DNA of 64,000 nucleotides from Paenisporosarcina sp. FSL H8-0542 (lineage in GTDB: Bacteria > Bacillota > Bacilli > Bacillales_A > Planococcaceae): the NCBI RefSeq assembly GCF_038632915.1, contig NZ_CP152050.1, forward strand, positions 2,697,001 to 2,761,000, written 5' to 3'. Both the position numbers and the translations under genes were made by a program. Within the stretch, counting starts at the first letter, position 1. Every line of letters begins with the position of its first letter. Below, piece by piece: positions 62,710 to 64,000 of the stretch. The notes beneath the pieces are model-generated. The model saw only the letters and a list, made by a program, of their open reading frames with translations, was not told the DNA's origin and ran no database searches.

Positions 62710-63609
62710 ATGAGAAGTGGTATTTCAAACGAACTGATAAAAAATAAAAAATCAAGATACCTTGTTGATCGTATACTGACAATTAGCTTATGGATATTAA
62801 CAGTGATCGTTCTTTTTCTCATCGCTGCGTTACTTCTATTTATTCTTTCAAAGGGTTTACCAAAATTGACTCCTCACTTTTTCTTTGGATTACCAGATGA
62901 AATTTTAGCTGGAGGAGGTGTTGGGCCGTTTCTGATTAACTCCTTTTACGTCTTATTTATTTCATTGGTCATTTCGATTCCAATTGGTGTTGGTTCAGGG
63001 ATTTATCTATCAGAGTACGCGCCAAATAATCGATTAACTGAATTTATACGAACATGTGTTGAGAGTTTAGCAACCGTACCTTCGATTGTATTTGGATTAT
63101 TTGGCTATGTTGTATTTGTAGATATCTTTAATATAGGTTTAACCATTTTAGGAGCTGGTGTTGCCTTATCGTTGCTTAATTTACCTGTTATTACACGAGT
63201 AACAGAGGTGTCGCTTCAAGCTGTTCCAGCCGAGTTAAGAGAAGCATCCTATGCGTTAGGATCAACCAAATCAAAGTCGATTGTCAATGTAGTCGTTCCT
63301 GTGGCCATGGGTGGGATATTAACTGGATTAAGCTTGGCCACCTGCCGTGCTTTCGGTGAATCTGCTGTTATTTTACTTGTTGGTGGAACGGGGACATCGG
63401 GGAATATGTGGGACTTTAACTTGCTTTCGCAAGGTGGGACCTTACCTGTCCATCTTTGGTATCTTCAATCAAGCGCGATTGTAGAAGATGCTGCAGATAT
63501 TGCAGACATGTCTGCAGCGGTTCTAGTGTTAATCGTCTTAATAATTAGTTTAACGATGAGATTTCCACTCTGGTTGAGAGATTACAAAATGAGAAGTCGT
63601 ATGAAATAG
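62710..63609 (+). CDS. pstA: Phosphate ABC transporter permease PstA
   Basis: 299 residues behind AAAGGGG, two bases after pstC. Six membrane helices; GGVGPFLINSFYV, YLSEYAPNNRLTEFIR, LATVPSIVFGLFGYVVFV and the EAA loop REASYALGSTKSKSIVNVVVPVA are PstA signatures. Unusually, no pstB ATPase gene follows: after pstA come an intergenic hairpin and no open ATPase frame in the remaining 390 bases. Confidence 0.95.
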   Translation: MRSGISNELIKNKKSRYLVDRILTISLWILTVIVLFLIAALLLFILSKGLPKLTPHFFFGLPDEILAGGGVGPFLINSFYVLFISLVISIPIGVGSGIYLSEYAPNNRLTEFIRTCVESLATVPSIVFGLFGYVVFVDIFNIGLTILGAGVALSLLNLPVITRVTEVSLQAVPAELREASYALGSTKSKSIVNVVVPVAMGGILTGLSLATCRAFGESAVILLVGGTGTSGNMWDFNLLSQGGTLPVHLWYLQSSAIVEDAADIADMSAAVLVLIVLIISLTMRFPLWLRDYKMRSRMK

Positions 63610-63699
63610 GCAGTAACACCTCATTACTCCATAAAAAAAGCTCCCTCTTAAGGCAGCTGGTTCTTCTTACTATGGATGACAACTTCACTTATGAAGAAG

Positions 63700-63740
63700 T
63701 AACCCATCTTTTGCGTCTAACTAAAGGATGGGTTATTTGT
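63700..63740 (+). terminator. Probable terminator after pstA
   Basis: TAACCCATC/GATGGGTTA stem with TTTT/AAAG extension and TTTGTTTC after it, 90 bases past the pstA stop. Confidence 0.65.
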
Positions 63741-63940
63741 TTCGGGGTAAATGACAGAAATGACACGATTAATGCTGCAAATGTTACCGCAAACATCTTA
63801 TCAAGACTAATCTTAAAAATTTAAGTTTCTCTAATTCTTCCTAACATCCTTCTTACGCTAACCTGCTGCGTTAGTTTAACAAGAGTTTATTAACAAATCT
63901 TGTGTAGCACTTTTTTTAAAAAAATAGTTCGGAAAATAAA

Positions 63941-64000
63941 CTACTTAATATTTTTATTACTTTCTAATTGTTTTTGAATACCTGACCTATCAATCTGAAT
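63941..64000 (-). CDS. Possible 3' end of a gene entering from the right edge
   Basis: The minus strand is open from the window edge to TAG 63943-63941, 19 codons ending IQKQLESNKNIK, whose composition looks protein-like. Too short to assign; it may be chance. Confidence 0.25.
   Translation of the reverse strand: MQIDRSGIQKQLESNKNIK

Overview
The window reads as chromosomal DNA of a low-GC Gram-positive spore-former relative, most likely a Planococcaceae member of the Bacillales (Sporosarcina/Paenisporosarcina/Psychrobacillus-like; genus is inference). The evidence is strong AGGAGG ribosome binding sites, frequent GTG/TTG starts, SigB-type promoters, many S-layer-homology (SLH) proteins with a CsaB ketal-pyruvyl transferase, an RsbR paralogue, a YflT-type stress protein, BioY with a BirA box, and PstSCA. 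No rRNA, tRNA, CRISPR array or insertion sequence was seen.

Layout. 0-5 kb holds secondary cell wall polymer (SCWP) genes: a WecG/TagA transferase, divergent from csaB, a GT4 glycosyltransferase and a MurJ-family flippase. 5-20 kb is a one-directional block of seven SLH exoproteins (glucosaminidase, NlpC/P60 peptidase, subtilase, amidase, one unknown, 5'-nucleotidase, CAP protein), mostly single genes with their own terminators. CsaB makes the pyruvylated wall polymer that SLH domains bind, so the first two regions form one system. Around 18.1-18.6 kb and 20.9-22.1 kb lie two unusual intergenic repeat arrays. 22-32 kb carries a RocB-like M20 peptidase, aminotransferase and GntR operon, an XRE-cupin regulator, EamA and DHA2 transporters with a MarR regulator, BioY and a second NlpC/P60 protein. 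32-45 kb has stress and housekeeping genes (YflT, RsbR, GSP39-like SDR, a MurE-like ligase, LCP, SEC-C, YcgG, DDAH), a nitroreductase pseudogene, a BclA-C-like pseudogene and an apparent type I toxin-antitoxin locus. 45.9-49.2 kb is an AT-rich five-gene locus with a short Trp-rich membrane peptide, a site-2-protease-like enzyme, a small membrane protein and an ABC transporter. 49.8-52.1 kb has pcp and small genes.

52.5-63.6 kb, all on the plus strand, looks like a phosphate-scavenging island: an SLH-anchored protein with two tandem 5'-nucleotidase domains, an extracellular endonuclease I, then a stalk/beta-propeller protein translationally coupled to a PstS without a lipobox, then PstC and PstA. 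No pstB follows within the window. The inferred logic is that extracellular nucleic acid is cut, dephosphorylated at the cell surface, and the phosphate imported.

The most unusual structure is a 21-bp intergenic monomer (two DNA helical turns) recurring in exact register at four loci (18.1, 21.0, 26.86 and 43.7 kb). At two of them it is built into higher-order units of 113 bp and 197 bp.
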